Below, in pieces: positions 40,331 through 51,489 of a stretch of 64,000 nt of DNA; the first letter of the stretch is position 1, and each line of letters begins with the position of its first letter. This DNA comes from Prorocentrum cordatum. Lineage: Eukaryota; Sar; Dinophyceae; Prorocentrales; Prorocentraceae. The DNA is taken from assembly GCA_963575745.1 (NCBI GenBank), contig CAUYUJ010017816.1, forward strand, positions 159,636-223,635, in the 5' to 3' direction. The translations under genes were made by a program, and so were the position numbers. The notes under the pieces are model-generated. The model saw only the letters and a program-made list of their open reading frames with translations, did not search any database and was not told the DNA's origin.

Positions 40331-40969
40331 GCTGAAATTTATGAATTGTCCAATGGTTTTGCATTCTTGCGCTCTCCCATGTTCCGCCTCCCCACGGTCC
40401 CGGACCGCGTCAGAGGCCCTTCAGATTGCTCCAAGACGGCCGAAGAGGCCCCCCAAGAAAGCCCAGAGACGGCCCAGGAGGGCCTCGAGAGCGCCCCAAG
40501 AGAGCCCCAAGAGCGACCCAAGAGGGCCCGAAGAGCGTGACATTTCAAGGTCTCCAGCCTGAGAGGCTCCAGGGGCCCTCCCGGAGGCCATCAAGAGGCT
40601 CCCACGAAGCCCCGTGAGGCTCCCAAGAGGCCTCCCGGACGCCCCAATAGGCCCCCAAGGGGCCTCCAGGGAAGCCCTCTGCGGGCCTCCAAGACACTTC
40701 GGTAAATCGCATCTCCCAGATAGCTTTCCGAGAACATGATTCTTCCGCCAACCATTCCAACCATGTTTCCAATAGGCTTGCCGACAAGGCCAAAAGGCGC
40801 CCCTCGGTAAGCCCCCAGAGGCCCCCCTCTGAAGAGAGCCGAACAAATGTTATGCTCCTGGAGAGCTTCCCGGGAACATGATTATCTATATCTCGGAGCA
40901 GGCCCGGTGGGGGAGGCGGGCTGTTGCTTGTTCCCCCCATCGGTGCCCAAAGGGGGTTGCGGGGAGCTC

Positions 40970-41640
40970 CCGAGGCGGCCCGAGCCCGCTCCGAAGCAGG
41001 CCACGACAGGATAAGGGGGTCCCGAGAGGGCCCAAGACAGTCCCGCGAGGCCCCGAAGACGCCCAAGCTGCCCTCAAGACAGCCGACGAGGACTCCAACA
41101 CGCTCCAGGACGGACTCAAGAGGCTCCCCAAGAGGGCCCTGGAAGGCAAGATTCATTAATTTTATGAGTGTTTGGATTTTGGCGATCTCGCTTTTCCCGC
41201 TTTCCAGCGCTCCCTCACGGCCTCGGAGGCCCTTCAGATTGCCCCAAGAAGGCCCACGAGGCCCAGACGAGGGCTCAAGACGGCCCAGGATGATGCTCCC
41301 CAGACAACCCAACTGTGCCCCAAGAGCGCGCCAAGAGAAGGCCCAGAGGGGTCCCGCGGCGGCCCGGGCCCGCCCTGCAGCAGGCCACGACAGGCCAATG
41401 GAGGTCCCGAGAGGGCCCTAGACGGTCCCAAGAGGCCCCGAAGACGCCGAAGCTGCCCTCAAGACAGCCGACGAGGACTCCAACACGCTCCAGGACGGAC
41501 TCAAGAGGCTCCCCAAGAGGGCCCTGGGAGGCAAGATTCACTAATTTTCTCATGGTTTTTGGAGGATTTAGGCGTTCTCGCTTTCCCCGCTTCCCAGCGC
41601 TCCCTCACGGCCTCGCTCGGAGGCCCTTCAGATCGCTCCA
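40970..41640 (+). repeat. ~400-bp tandem repeat within the satellite
   Basis: GCTCCCTCACGGCCTCGGAG (41210 and 41600), CAAGACAGCCGACGAGGACT (41071 and 41460) and AGGCAAGATTCA (41146, 41529) recur at about 390 bp. Confidence 0.88.
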
Positions 41641-42196
41641 AGACGGGCCACGAGGCCCCGACGAGGGCCCCAAGACGGCCCAAGAGGCTCCCCAGACAAC
41701 CCAACTGTGCCCCAAGAGCTCCCCAAGAGAGGTCCAGAGAGGGACCGCCAACCGATATTTCGAGGTCTCTGGCCCTAGGCCGTCTGTAGGCCCCCGGAGG
41801 CCACCAAGAGGCTCCCACGAAGCCCCGTGAGGCGCCCAAGAGGCCCCCCGAGGGGCTCCCAGGGAACGCCCAAGAGGCCCCCCAATATACCCCACGAAAT
41901 CACGTGCCCTGAAAACCTTCCGGGGACATGATTCATCGTGGACCCGAGAGTTCCCGGAGGCCCCCAAGGGGCCCCCAGGGAACGCCCAAGAGACCCCCCA
42001 ACACATCCCAACAAATCATGTCCCCAGAAAGCCTTCTGGGGGCATGGTTCATCATGGGCCCGCGAGTCTCCGGAGGCTTCGAAGTACCATCATGCTACAG
42101 GAGAGTTGTCTGGGAAGTTGATTGGGAACATGACTGATCGCCTTCTCGTGGCCCTCCGCAGATCGTTTCGCACAAAGTTGCCCCAAGTGCCTTCTG

Positions 42197-42338
42197 GAAC
42201 CCACGACGACGACGACGAAGACGACGACGACGAGGACATTACGACGACGACGACGACGACGACGACGCGCCCCAATAGGCGACGAGGACATTACGACGAC
42301 GACGACGACGACGACGACGATAACGACGACGACGGCAC
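42197..42338. repeat. (GAC)n microsatellite
   Basis: Two GACGAC runs joined by GCGCCCCAATAGGCGACGAG. Confidence 0.95.
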
Positions 42339-42530
42339 GCCCCAACAGGCTTCCAAGACGCCCCCCAAACCCATGCACCCAGAAGGTTTTCTGAGAGCCC
42401 GATTCATACGGCCTCCGCCCCCTACACAACCATTTTCCTCGAAGGCCTTTCGGAATGCAGATTGGCATGCGTGGACTGTGGTCCACTACTTCAGTGGAGC
42501 AGTGAATTCGTCAAGGCCTGGGGCCTGCTA

Positions 42531-42598
42531 GAACCATCACGCGCGCGAAGCGCGCGCGATGGTTCTAGTGTGTGTATATATATACATATACATACACA

Positions 42599-42639
<41 letters not shown>

Positions 42640-42640
42640 A
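42531..42640. repeat. CGCGCGCG hairpin followed by (TA)n
   Basis: AGAACCATCACGCGCGCG-AA-GCGCGCGCGATGGTTCT forms a long stem, followed by AGTGTGTGTATATATATACA and (TA)n. A near copy lies at 44270-44320. Confidence 0.88.
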
Positions 42641-43575
42641 AATAGGCCGGGTTCCCTCCCGGGGCGTCCTCAACCTCGATCACATTTGGATTACGCTCCA
42701 GATACCGCGCTTCCCGGCATCTCGGGGAGCCCCCAAACGCCCAAAGGCAGCCCAAGACGACTCCAAGAAGCTTCCAGAACGTAAAAGAACTGCCCAAGAC
42801 GCTCCGAAGCAACCCAAGATAGCTTTCGGGCGGCTCTCCAGGCTCCCAGGCGGCCTCCAAGAGACCTCGAAAGAGAGCGCCCCGAGAACCTGACACCGTT
42901 CATTTCCATGTGCTTTTGTAGGTTTTTGGCCTTCTCACCATTTCAGGCTTCCAACGCTCCAAGACGGCCGAAGAGGCCCCGAAGACCGCCCGCCCAAGAG
43001 GCCGCCAAGACGGCCCCAAGACGGGCCAAGAAGCCCCCAAGATTGCCGAAGAGGCGCCCAGGACAGTTCCAGACCACCCCAGAACAGGCCAAATATTGGT
43101 CCAAGCGAGAGGACTCCGGGACGCCCCAGAGACCCCAAGCACACCCCAGGCCCCCGAGAGGCCCCAAAGAAGCCCCGAAAACAGCCCAAGAGAGCTTTGA
43201 GAGCCGTCCCGAGAAAGCCCGAAAAGGGTAAAATCGTTGATTCCCTATGGTTTTTGTCTACGTTGTTCGTCTTCTCACGTTTTCCCGCTTCCAACGCTCA
43301 AAGACCGAGGAATTTGAAAAACAAAGGGAATTCTTGAGATTCCTTTTTTTCAAGTTCAACAAATACTCCACCCCCCCCTCCCGTGGGTCCCACACCTTCC
43401 CGGAATATCTGCGGAACGCTCCCGGTACCGCGCGTTCCGGCCCTGGGGACCCCCAAAACGGACAAGGGCAGCCCAAGACGACCCCAAGAAGCCTCCAGAG
43501 TGTAAAAGAACGGCCCGAGACGCTCCCAAGCAACCCATGATAGCCTTCGGTCGGCTCTCCAGGCTGCCATAGCTT

Positions 43576-44265
43576 CGAATAGACTTCAAAGACCGAGGAA
43601 CGGAAAAAAAGGAATTCCAGAGATTCCCTTTTTTCAAGTTGGGACTCCTACTCCATATCCGTTTTCCTCGTGCCCCATCAAGACTTCGGGGTCACATGCG
43701 AAGGTTGTTCGGGAATGCAGTTGAACTCTCTGACGCTGTCTTGGCACTCTCTTGGATCGTCTTCGTGTTCTCATGTCTGCCCCTGAAACCACCGTAGAAA
43801 TCGAGATCCCATGATCTCATGAGTTGAACAACAAGCAATACATTTACGCACATACATACACGCACATATACTTATACACATATCGAACTCACCCCAGCCT
43901 ATTTTGGCACGAAGATCACGCGAGGCATCCCAACAGACCGTGGCCTACATCCAGATATTCCGAACCCACAGCCCAGGCACGGCAACTTGAACAACACATG
44001 GAATCCCATTTTTTTAGGTTCGCCCCCCCTGTCTATTTTTGCACAACAGATTAGAATTATGGCACACCTCAGCTCCCCAAAAACAACCCAGGAAGCTTTT
44101 GAGGGCCCAAAATCGTTGAATACCGAACGGGAAGTAATGATTTCTGCATTCCTGCAGTTCCCCTTCTATGCGATTCCGAGGCTTGCCCAGGGCCTCCAAG
44201 AGAGCCCCTGGATGCAAGGAAAGACCAACGTGATATTCCATGAGTTAGCCCATTAAGCCTAGGTA
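43576..44265. other. No gene recognised
   Basis: Less repetitive sequence after the satellite; one 89-residue open frame (43987-44256) without a recognised domain. Confidence 0.45.
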
Positions 44266-44269
44266 GAAT

Positions 44270-44331
44270 TTGAGCGCGCGCGAAGCGCGCGCGATGCTTC
44301 TAGTATGTGTATATGTATACATGCATTTAGA

Positions 44332-44367
<36 letters not shown>

Positions 44368-44368
44368 C

Positions 44369-44400
<32 letters not shown>

Positions 44401-44410
44401 CGAGTGAAAG
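44270..44410. repeat. CGCGCGCG hairpin copy 2 and (GA)n
   Basis: AGCGCGCGCGAAGCGCGCGC then GATGCTTCTAGTATGTGTAT repeats the junction at 42545-42580; a (GAGA)n/(CAGAGA)n run follows to 44402. Confidence 0.88.
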
Positions 44411-44869
44411 AAAGACTGCGATCGAGAGGGAGAGGAACATGCGTAACCCACAACGCATGCGATCCACAGGAGAGCGGCGGCGAAGCTCATGGGGGCGAAG
44501 CCCACGGGTGGGCCGAAAAGCACCCCTGGAACACAGATGACATGCATGTGCCGCCTGGGACCTCGTGGGGTTTCCTGGAGCCTCGTTGGGGCGGGGGGGG
44601 GGTGGCAAAGAGCGCTCCCCGACCACGTGTCCCAGCACAGCAAAAGGCCTCCCCAGGGGGTCCAACAGTTTTGTAATTCAACGGCTCCCACCTGGGATTT
44701 CTTTCTCATTCCTTCGAGGTCGCGCCCTCGCGCGGGCCGTCCTCACATTGCACACGGGACTCGCGCTCTCGCGTGAGAGAGTCTTTGAGATCTGGTCACC
44801 CGTGAGATTTGTCCGGGAGTCGCGGCATCGCTCGAGACTCCTCGCGATCCGTGCAGGACCGATGCTTCA
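44411..44869. other. No gene recognised
   Basis: Includes CGCGCTCTCGCGTGAGAGAG, an inverted motif that recurs around 45545-45660. Confidence 0.45.
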
Positions 44870-45220
44870 GCGGCCCGCCCGCTCGACCCGGCCTGGTGGG
44901 TCCGCCCGCCCGGCCCGCCCGACAGGGTCCGCACGCCCGACCCGCCCGCCGGGGTTTGCCGTTGTTTTTCCTGCTCCTGTTCCCCCCTGCTGGTATCTCC
45001 CGTGCTCCCTCTTGTTCTCTCTCTCCCCCTTCCTCATCTCCTCCCTCCCTTCCCTTGTTCTATAGGGGCTGCGCCAGCTGCACGTGGTGGGTGGGTGAGG
45101 TGCACCCCCAGGGGGGCACGAGCGGAAACGGAGAGGGTGGGTATGGAGGTTTTGGGGTATACATGTTGCATGGCATGCGAGCGGGTAGGATCGGACAGTC
45201 TTAAATTGTTTGTTGGTGCG
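44870..45220 (+). repeat. Dispersed repeat family D, diverged copy
   Basis: Shares GGGGCTGCGCCAGCTGCACG, GTGGGTATGGAGGTTTTGGG and GGCATGCGAGCGGGTAGGAT in order with the later copy (45860-46000). Confidence 0.65.
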
Positions 45221-45375
45221 ATTGTTGTTGTCGTCGCAGTTGTAGTTGTTGTTGCTGCTGTTGCTGTTGCTGTTCCTGTTCCTGTTGCTGCTGTTGTTGT
45301 TGTTGTTGTTGTTGTTGCTTTTGTTGTTGTTGTTGGTGGTGTGTTGTTGTTGCTGCTGCTGTTCTTGTTGAACTC
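45221..45375. repeat. (GTT)n/(GCT)n microsatellite
   Basis: GTTGTTGCTGCTGTTG-type run. Confidence 0.95.
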
Positions 45376-45534
45376 ATTTAGTGGAAGGATAAGAATTGTT
45401 GATCCTCCTCTGGCGCATGTTGTATGTTTCCACTTTATGCGCCCCTCCTGGGGCACTCTTGAAGGTCAAACTGGCCCCCTGGCCCCCAAACTACAACAAC
45501 AACGGCTCCAGCCGAATACTTCCTCACAAATTAT

Positions 45535-45690
45535 TCCGAAGTCGCGCTCTCGCGCGGGAATTCCTCAAAATGCATGCAGGAATCGCGCTCTCGCGTGGGA
45601 TTTCCTCGCAACTTCTTCAGACGCCGTGCCTTCGACACTCAAGAATCACGCTCTCGCTCGCGGTTCATGCAGGAATCACGCTTCAGCAAC
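45535..45690. repeat. TCGCGCTCTCGCG repeats
   Basis: Three to four units of GAATCGCGCTCTCGCGTGGG, spaced 45-70 bp. Confidence 0.75.
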
Positions 45691-46015
45691 CCGCTTGCTT
45701 GACCTGGCCACCTGGGCCCGCCTTCCCCCGCTAGGGTCTGCCCGCCCGATCTGCCCGTCTGGTTATACCACGCGTTTTCTGCTCCTAGCCCGCCTCCTGC
45801 TAATTTCTCTCTTGCTCCATCCTTCTCCTTTCCCCTTTCATCCGTCCCCTCTTCCCCTGTTTGAAAGGGCTGCGCTAAATGCACCTGGCAGGTAAGGAAG
45901 ATATACCCACAAGGGGGTACGATCGAAGACGAAGTGGGCGGGTACCGAGGGTTTGGGATATACATCTTGAGCGGCACGCGAGCAGGTCGGAGCGAACAGT
46001 CTCAAAGTGATTGCT
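45691..46015 (+). repeat. Dispersed repeat family D, longest copy
   Basis: Contains both the part seen at 16310-16530 (GCTAGGGTCTGCCCGCC to GCTGCGCTAAATGCACCTGG) and the part seen at 36266-36350 (GGTACCGAGGGTTTGGGATA to GAACAGTCTC). Confidence 0.8.
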
Positions 46016-46039
46016 GTTGTTGTCTTCCTCGCCCGCAGC

Positions 46040-46115
46040 CCGCCCGTTACCCACCCGCGACCCACCCGCGACCCAGCCCGCGACCCACCCCGCGACCCGC
46101 CCGGCGACCTACCCG
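46040..46115. repeat. CCCGCGACCCA short tandem repeat
   Basis: About seven units of CCCGCGACCCAC variants. Confidence 0.85.
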
Positions 46116-47119
46116 CTACACCCGCGACACCACCCACATTGTTGTTACGAGAATTCGCCGCCTGCGGCAGGCTTGTTGTGCAATGTGTAAAAGCAAGTCG
46201 GCGCCTGCGGTGGGCTTCTTCAGAGCCTCGCAGACTGCCGACGACCTGGCCGCATATTCGCAACTGCTGGGGCTATGGTATTGTCCGGGTTATGTTTCTT
46301 GTTCGCTTTAAGATTTGTATATTCGATGCGAGTAGGTCCGGTTTGAGCATAAGACGTGATCCGGGACGGAATGAGTATGGAGGTCAAGGGGAGAATTGGA
46401 GGTTGGAGGAAAGGGGTGAGGACAGGCAGCGATTGGCGTTGGATTTGGGAAGTTTTGGGTGATGATTTGGATGCTAGAGGTGGTGGCGGTGGCGGTGGCA
46501 GATGGTACGGAGAGCGTGCAGCCATGCTGGATGCCAGCAATGGCAGCGACATCGACAGAGCTTAGAAGGAGGAGTCAGCGGACGGTGGGCATTACAGCAT
46601 TCAGCTGCCGAGCCGTAGGCTGCGCCTGTCCTCGGGTCGGCTGGTTCCGCAGACCAGCGTTGGACTGAGGGGGCTGCTCCGGATTCGGGCACGGCAGACC
46701 AAGACCCGAAACCGCAACTAGTGCCGATAGGTATGTGTCGTTCGACAGCGCATGCTGTACCAGTTCCCAGTCATGTCACAGGTGCACGGATTGCGGAAAC
46801 GAGCGATTTGGTTGCCCAGGTGGTGTTTGTTGCAGTCGATGCATCCCCGTCACGAAAGTTTACGAATCTTGGTCATCATGGTCATGTTTGGGCGATTTTG
46901 TCAGGAGTAGTCTGGTAGTGATTATCTCGTCGTGATTTCATGCGGGGAGATATTCCCAGTTGCATGGAAGTGGCTGGGGGGGACTTCTCCCTTGTACATG
47001 ACTTGGTCTTATAACATTAATTGTACACCAGGGAGAGCCCTGGAAAATTCGCCCGCCCAGACAGGCCGAAGGCCGTCGTGCTAGGAGTCTACGGGGGGAA
47101 GGGGGGCCCCGCTCGGCGA
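46116..47119. other. No gene recognised
   Basis: 46790-46830 (GCGGAAACGAGCGATTTGGT then TGCCC) is a degenerate copy of the repeat at 47120-47400. Confidence 0.45.
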
Positions 47120-47400
47120 CGCCCTAGTCGTATCCAGATGAGGAACTTTCGTAATGGTCAAGAAGCAGACCCATTGGGACACCGAATGTGGGAACGGACG
47201 CTTAGGTCGTTCGCGGGGAACCCCCGCATATGGCGCAACCGATGGCACACGCACTGGTATACCGAATGCGGGAACGGACGGTTCGGTTGCCCGCCAGGTG
47301 TTTGGAACAGCATATGGCAACCCCATATAGGGCAACCGATGGCAGACCCACTGGGTTACCGACTGTGGGAGCGATTTGGTTGCCCGCAGGGTGCGCTGCG
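47120..47400 (+). repeat. GGGAACGGACG repeat, about three units
   Basis: Units with CCGATGGCAGACCCACTGGG, ACCGAATGTGGGAACGGACG and TTCGGTTGCCCGC. Another copy lies at 59395-59480. Confidence 0.8.
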
Positions 47401-48127
47401 CATTTTGTAGTGAAGGTTATGGCAGACTTTTATGTGGCGCAACCCGAAGGACTGCCAGATGGCGGCCTGCTCGTAGACCTGGCAGACTGGTCAGGATCCC
47501 TCTTCCATCCTGCCTCTTCTCGCGGGAGCAGTCCGTCATCTCCCCCGGCACCTGGCCCCCGTGGCCGTCGTGGCTCGAGCTCAAAGGGCCGCCCGCCGCC
47601 CGCGCCCTTCAAGTGAAGCCGAACGAAGCCAACCGATCGTCTACGCGCAGAAGTGGCCCCTCGCCAGAGTGACCTTTTGGTGCGGGCCCACAGACGCAGG
47701 CGATTTCTCTCCCCGAATCCTTGAATTCTGCCCGAAGAGTCTGGCCGTTCAGAAGAGGGGGGGGAACTCAGGGATACACCCCCAGGGGGCTATTCGGACG
47801 CACCCCTATCAAGGGGATGGACGCCCCCCCATTGTATATCCCAGGGTTGGTACCTCAACTTTTGATCCAGTCGAGAGCCACCCCGAAGTCGGGCAGGAGG
47901 GTCGCCGTACCACCCTTGCACAGGGGACCCCCCCCAGCGCTGGCGGGCGCGCTTGGACTTGCCCCCTCCACCCCCGCGGCCACTTGAAAAGCCCCGCACC
48001 ATCGGCACTCCTCGCCTGAGACCACGCACTCCTGCGTGCGGCCGAGCCGCATGCCCAGCAGCAGCATGTGCCGCCGGCGCGGCAGCATCACTCCCGGCCG
48101 CCTCCTCGTGGCGCTTGATCGCAAACA
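47401..48127. other. Exon-like frames, no product recognised
   Basis: On the + strand 47418-47530 (ADFYVAQPEGLPDGGLLVDL) and on the - strand 47855-48075 (RTQECVVSGEECRWCGAF) have non-repetitive composition. Neither has a recognised domain and no splice structure is secure. Confidence 0.25.
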
Positions 48128-48329
48128 CTGAGGAGGAGGAGGAGGAGGAGGAGGAGGAGGAGGAGGAGGAGGAGGAGGAGGAGGAGAGGAGGAGGGGGAG
48201 GAGGAGGAGGGAGGAGGAGGGAGGAGGAGGAGGAGGAGGAGGAAGGAGGAGGAGGAGGAGGAGGAGGAGGGGGAGGAGGAGGAGGAGGAGGAGGAGGAGG
48301 AGGTGGAGGGGAGGAGGAGGAGGGTGGGA

Positions 48330-48360
<31 letters not shown>

Positions 48361-48670
48361 AGGAGGGGAGGAGGAGGGGGAGGAGGAGGGGGAGGAGGAG
48401 GAGGGGGAGGAGGAGGAGGAGGAGGAGGGAGGGGAGGAGAGGAAGGAGGAGGAGGGGGAGGAGGAGGAGGAGGAGGGAGGAGGGAGGAGGAGGAGGAGGA
48501 GGGGGAGGAGGGAGGAGGAACAGGAGGAGGAGGGAGGAGGAGGAGGAGGAGGGGGAGGAGGAGGAGGAGGAGGAGGAGGAGAAGGAGGAGAGGGGAGGAG
48601 GGGAGGAGGAGGGGGAGGAGGAGGAGGGGGAGGAGGAGGAGGAGCAGGAGGAGGAGGAGGAGGACGAGCG
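48128..48670. repeat. 540-bp (GGA)n tract
   Basis: GGA repeat with GGGGA and GGAGA variants, the longest microsatellite in the window. The open poly-Glu/Arg/Gly frames and minus-strand poly-Ser/Pro/Leu frames are artefacts. Confidence 0.97.
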
Positions 48671-48717
48671 GGAGGAGCGGGAGCGGGAGCGGGAGCGGGA
48701 CCTGGACCCCCTCTCAG

Positions 48718-49283
48718 GCGCTGCTTGCGGCGTCCGCGGGCGGGGCCCGCGCGGCCCGCGTGCGCGCGGCCGCCCGGCTTTCCGCGGGCGCACACCGGCT
48801 CCTCGACGGCCTGCTCGGCGCGCCCTCGGCAGCGGCACCGCCGGGCCCGGCCGAGGCCGCCGCCGCCGTGGTGGACTTCCTCCGGGCCTTAGGAGGGGAA
48901 AACACACACAGACACAATGCATCGTCGATTCGCAGAAAAGATAAGAAAGAACACACAGACACAACGAATCGTCGATTCCCAGAAAATATGGGGAAACATG
49001 GGAAGTGGGGGGGGAGACAGAAGCCCAGAAGATAACAGGGAAGATACATGGGGAATTCCTGTCATTCGTGCATGCTTCTTTGTGTGTCCCATAGTGCCCC
49101 TTCACAGGCTGGCGGCGCCGGCGGGGGGGGCAACGCCACGGCGGCGGCACGGCCGGCGTGCGCGGGCTTCCTGGCGAGGAGCCTGGGCGGCCTGAACGAG
49201 TCGTGGTCCGACGTCCAACTGGAGGCCGCGCTGAACAGCACGTGCTCCGAGAGGGCTCTGTTCACGAAGGCCTTTGCGTCCTC
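48718..49283 (+). CDS. Candidate two-exon gene fragment split by an introner-like element
   Basis: 48718-48888 reads ALLAASAGGARAARVRAAAR ... AHRLLDGLLG ... VVDFLRA after a plausible acceptor CCCCCTCTCAG. 49105-49283 reads in the same genomic frame: PACAGFLARSLGGLNESWSD, then QLEAALNSTCSERALFTKAF. The element between them (48889-49104) is 216 bp, so its exact removal keeps the frame, whereas read-through stops inside it. A strict GA-AG removal (48893-49107, 215 bp) would shift the frame. Paired Cys and NES/NST sequons in the second part suggest an extracytoplasmic segment. Family unknown. Confidence 0.35.
48889..49104 (+). mobile_element. Introner-like element, copy 5, internally duplicated
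   Basis: Contains the family body (ACACACAGACACAATGCATC, GAAAATATGGGGAAACATGG, CTTTGTGTGTCCCATAGTGC, CCCTTCA). An extra ~50-bp duplication of the ACACAGACACAACGAATCGT segment explains the 216-bp length. No clear target duplication. Confidence 0.82.
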
Positions 49284-49480
49284 CTCCTCCTCCTCCTCCT
49301 CCTCCTCACCTGGTCCTGATGCTCGTCCCCCTCCTCTTCCTCCACCCCCTCCTAACATGTGACCTCCCCTTCCCATCCTCTTCCTTTTCTCGTTGTTTTC
49401 TTGCTCTCCGTTCTCACTCCCCTTCCTGCTCCCTCCACCTTCTCCCCCTCCTCCTATCCTCTCCTTCTAGATTTTCCACA
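49284..49480. repeat. (TCC)n pyrimidine tract
   Basis: CTCCTCCTC and CTTCCTCC runs after the candidate exon. Confidence 0.85.
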
Positions 49481-49654
49481 CCAGGACTCCCCGGACTCAG
49501 GCCTTGGACCATAGGGTCCCCCTGAACCGCCTACACTTTCTAAAATTTCGATCGGCGGACGCTCTAAACACGTACTGAAGCAAGCGATGGCATAAGAGAT
49601 CCCTACGTCTGAGCATCTACGGGCGGAGGGGGGATGGGGGAAGAAGCGGGAAGG

Positions 49655-49745
49655 AGGAAGCAGGAGGGGGAGGAGGAGGAGGAGGAGGAGGAGGAGGAGG
49701 AGGAGGAGGAGGAGGAGGAAGAGGAAGAGGAAGAGGAGAGAGAAG
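49655..49745. repeat. (GGA)n tract
   Basis: Pure GGA run passing into GGAAGA. Confidence 0.95.
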
Positions 49746-51489
49746 AAGTCAATTCTAGACGCTTCGCGTGACCCCACAAGCCTGGGGACTCGTACGCCCA
49801 GGGCTAGCAGGGTCCGGTCAGCCTGTCAGCGCGCCCCCTGCCCTCCCGGCCCGTCGCCTACGCCTCCCCCCACGTCACCCACACCTCTCCCCGCCGGGGA
49901 TGGTTTCACCTCGCAGCGCCCGGCCTCGGCCGTAATATCCTGGGGCAACTCCCGCTGGGGCGGGGGCCCCCCCACATCTCACCCATGGCGCAGCCTAGCT
50001 AGACAGCCCACACTGGAGAAGTGGACCTTGCCTGGACATCTCACCCCCCCTCAGCAGCTGGGGACTAGCCCGCAGGCCTCACCGGTCCCGGGATCACCTA
50101 CTTTGCTGTCCCAAGGCGACAGCCACTCTCTCTCGGTGACAAGGGGGCGGCAGCAGATGCATCCCTCCTGCGCACCCCCCCTTGCTGTCCAGCCGTGACA
50201 GCCGCCCTTTCTCGGTGGCAGGGGGAAGTCGTCTGAAATAGCTCCCCCCCTGCACGCCGCCCGGCTGGGAGCCCCAGGCCCCAGTTTGCAGCTTCAGCTA
50301 CGGTGCGTGCGGCTGCGACACACGAGCCCCCCATGGGACGCGTCCTGCCGCTGGCACACTCCAGCTGGGACCGCAGCGGCGAGGTTCTGCCACCCCCCCA
50401 CGATGTAAATTGTGTTTTGCGGCGGTCAGCTGCGCCCCCCTCATACTCAGGTGCCCTCGGCGTGCAGCAGCTAACAAAGTTATTTGTTTCTTGCGGCGGT
50501 CAGCTGCACCCCCCCTTTCCACTGCGAAGGTGCTCTCCGCGGGTTGCATCCACCTCTGGGCGCACCAGCTGACTGGAGACGCCCCCCAGCTCTGCTGCGG
50601 GCTGGCCGCGGTGAGGGACGTCGCGCCTCCCGCTGCTTCGGCCCGGTGGGTGTCCCCCAACCGTGCCCTCGGGGCTCGCCCGCGGCGGCCGTGGTGGCCA
50701 GGTCAGAAGGGCCCGTCTGTCTGGCAGCGCTGAAGTCTCCACCCCACGGGCCGACCCTCAGCGATGTCGGCGGTTCTGCATCCCGTCGGACCTCTTCGCG
50801 GCAGGACGGCACATTGGCGCTTGGGCAGTCGCTGGCTTCCACCGGCACTGGGAGTTGTGCTCCGGAGGGCCTTGCTCTGAGTGTTGCAGCCTATGTACAG
50901 CCTGTGGTTTTCCCCGCGCATCGTCGCGTCCACCCTTGGGCCTATCCGCTGCAGGCGCCGGACTCGATGCGTTTTGGTACCGTTGACCCCCCCGGCTGAG
51001 CGGAGGATTCTGAGGACTGAGCGCTGAGTGGTTTAGCCTTCCGCGCTCGCTTTGCCTCGTGTTTTCCACCGCGGTCTGCCCGGCTTCCCGGGTATTAGTT
51101 TCCCAACCAGCTGGGCCGGCGGCCTGGAGTTTGGCGCCGTACAGGCGACTCATTCCGCTGCGCTTTCACACTCTGCTGCCGCTTGTTCACTTCGGTTCAC
51201 TCTGCGGCGCCTATGTGCGTTTGCTTGTGAATTTAATTCATGTTGTTCTGTGCGTGTGCAATTGCGCACTTGTTGTGCAGGTGCGAACCGGCTTGCCAAC
51301 GTGGCGGCAGTGTTCGCAAATTCGCATCGTGCCGCCTGCCCCGGACTTTGCCTCTCGCCGTCAGACCTTTGTCGCGCGGCCGCGACCGAAAAAGTAACCC
51401 CACCAGCCCATCCAGAAACGATGCCCAGAGGAATTGCCTCGAACAGGGAAGTGGGCAGCACACAGAGGAAGGGTCCCCCAGTGAAGGCC
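49746..51489. other. No gene recognised; two short tandem duplications
   Basis: 50103-50245 holds two ~95-bp units with CTTGCTGTCCAGCCGTGACA and TCTCGGTGGCAGGGGG. 50365-50525 holds GCGGCGGTCAGCTGCRCCCC two to three times, ~75 bp apart. No domain recognised in the open frames. Confidence 0.5.

Larger units (their letters stand above)
38600..43575 (-). repeat. CCAAGAGGCC satellite block
   Basis: Five kilobases dominated by GGCCCAAGACGGCCCAAGAG and GCCCCAAGAGGGCC, the reverse complement of the GGCCTCTTGG family. Longer units are layered on top (~400 bp at 38750-40330, ~400 bp at 40970-41640, ~730 bp at 42690-43575). Long frames are open but repetitive, so none is called. Confidence 0.9.

Noticed and set aside
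47855-49150. 431-codon minus-strand ORF
   Set aside because: Mostly poly-Ser/Pro/Leu from the (GGA)n tract and the introner-like element.
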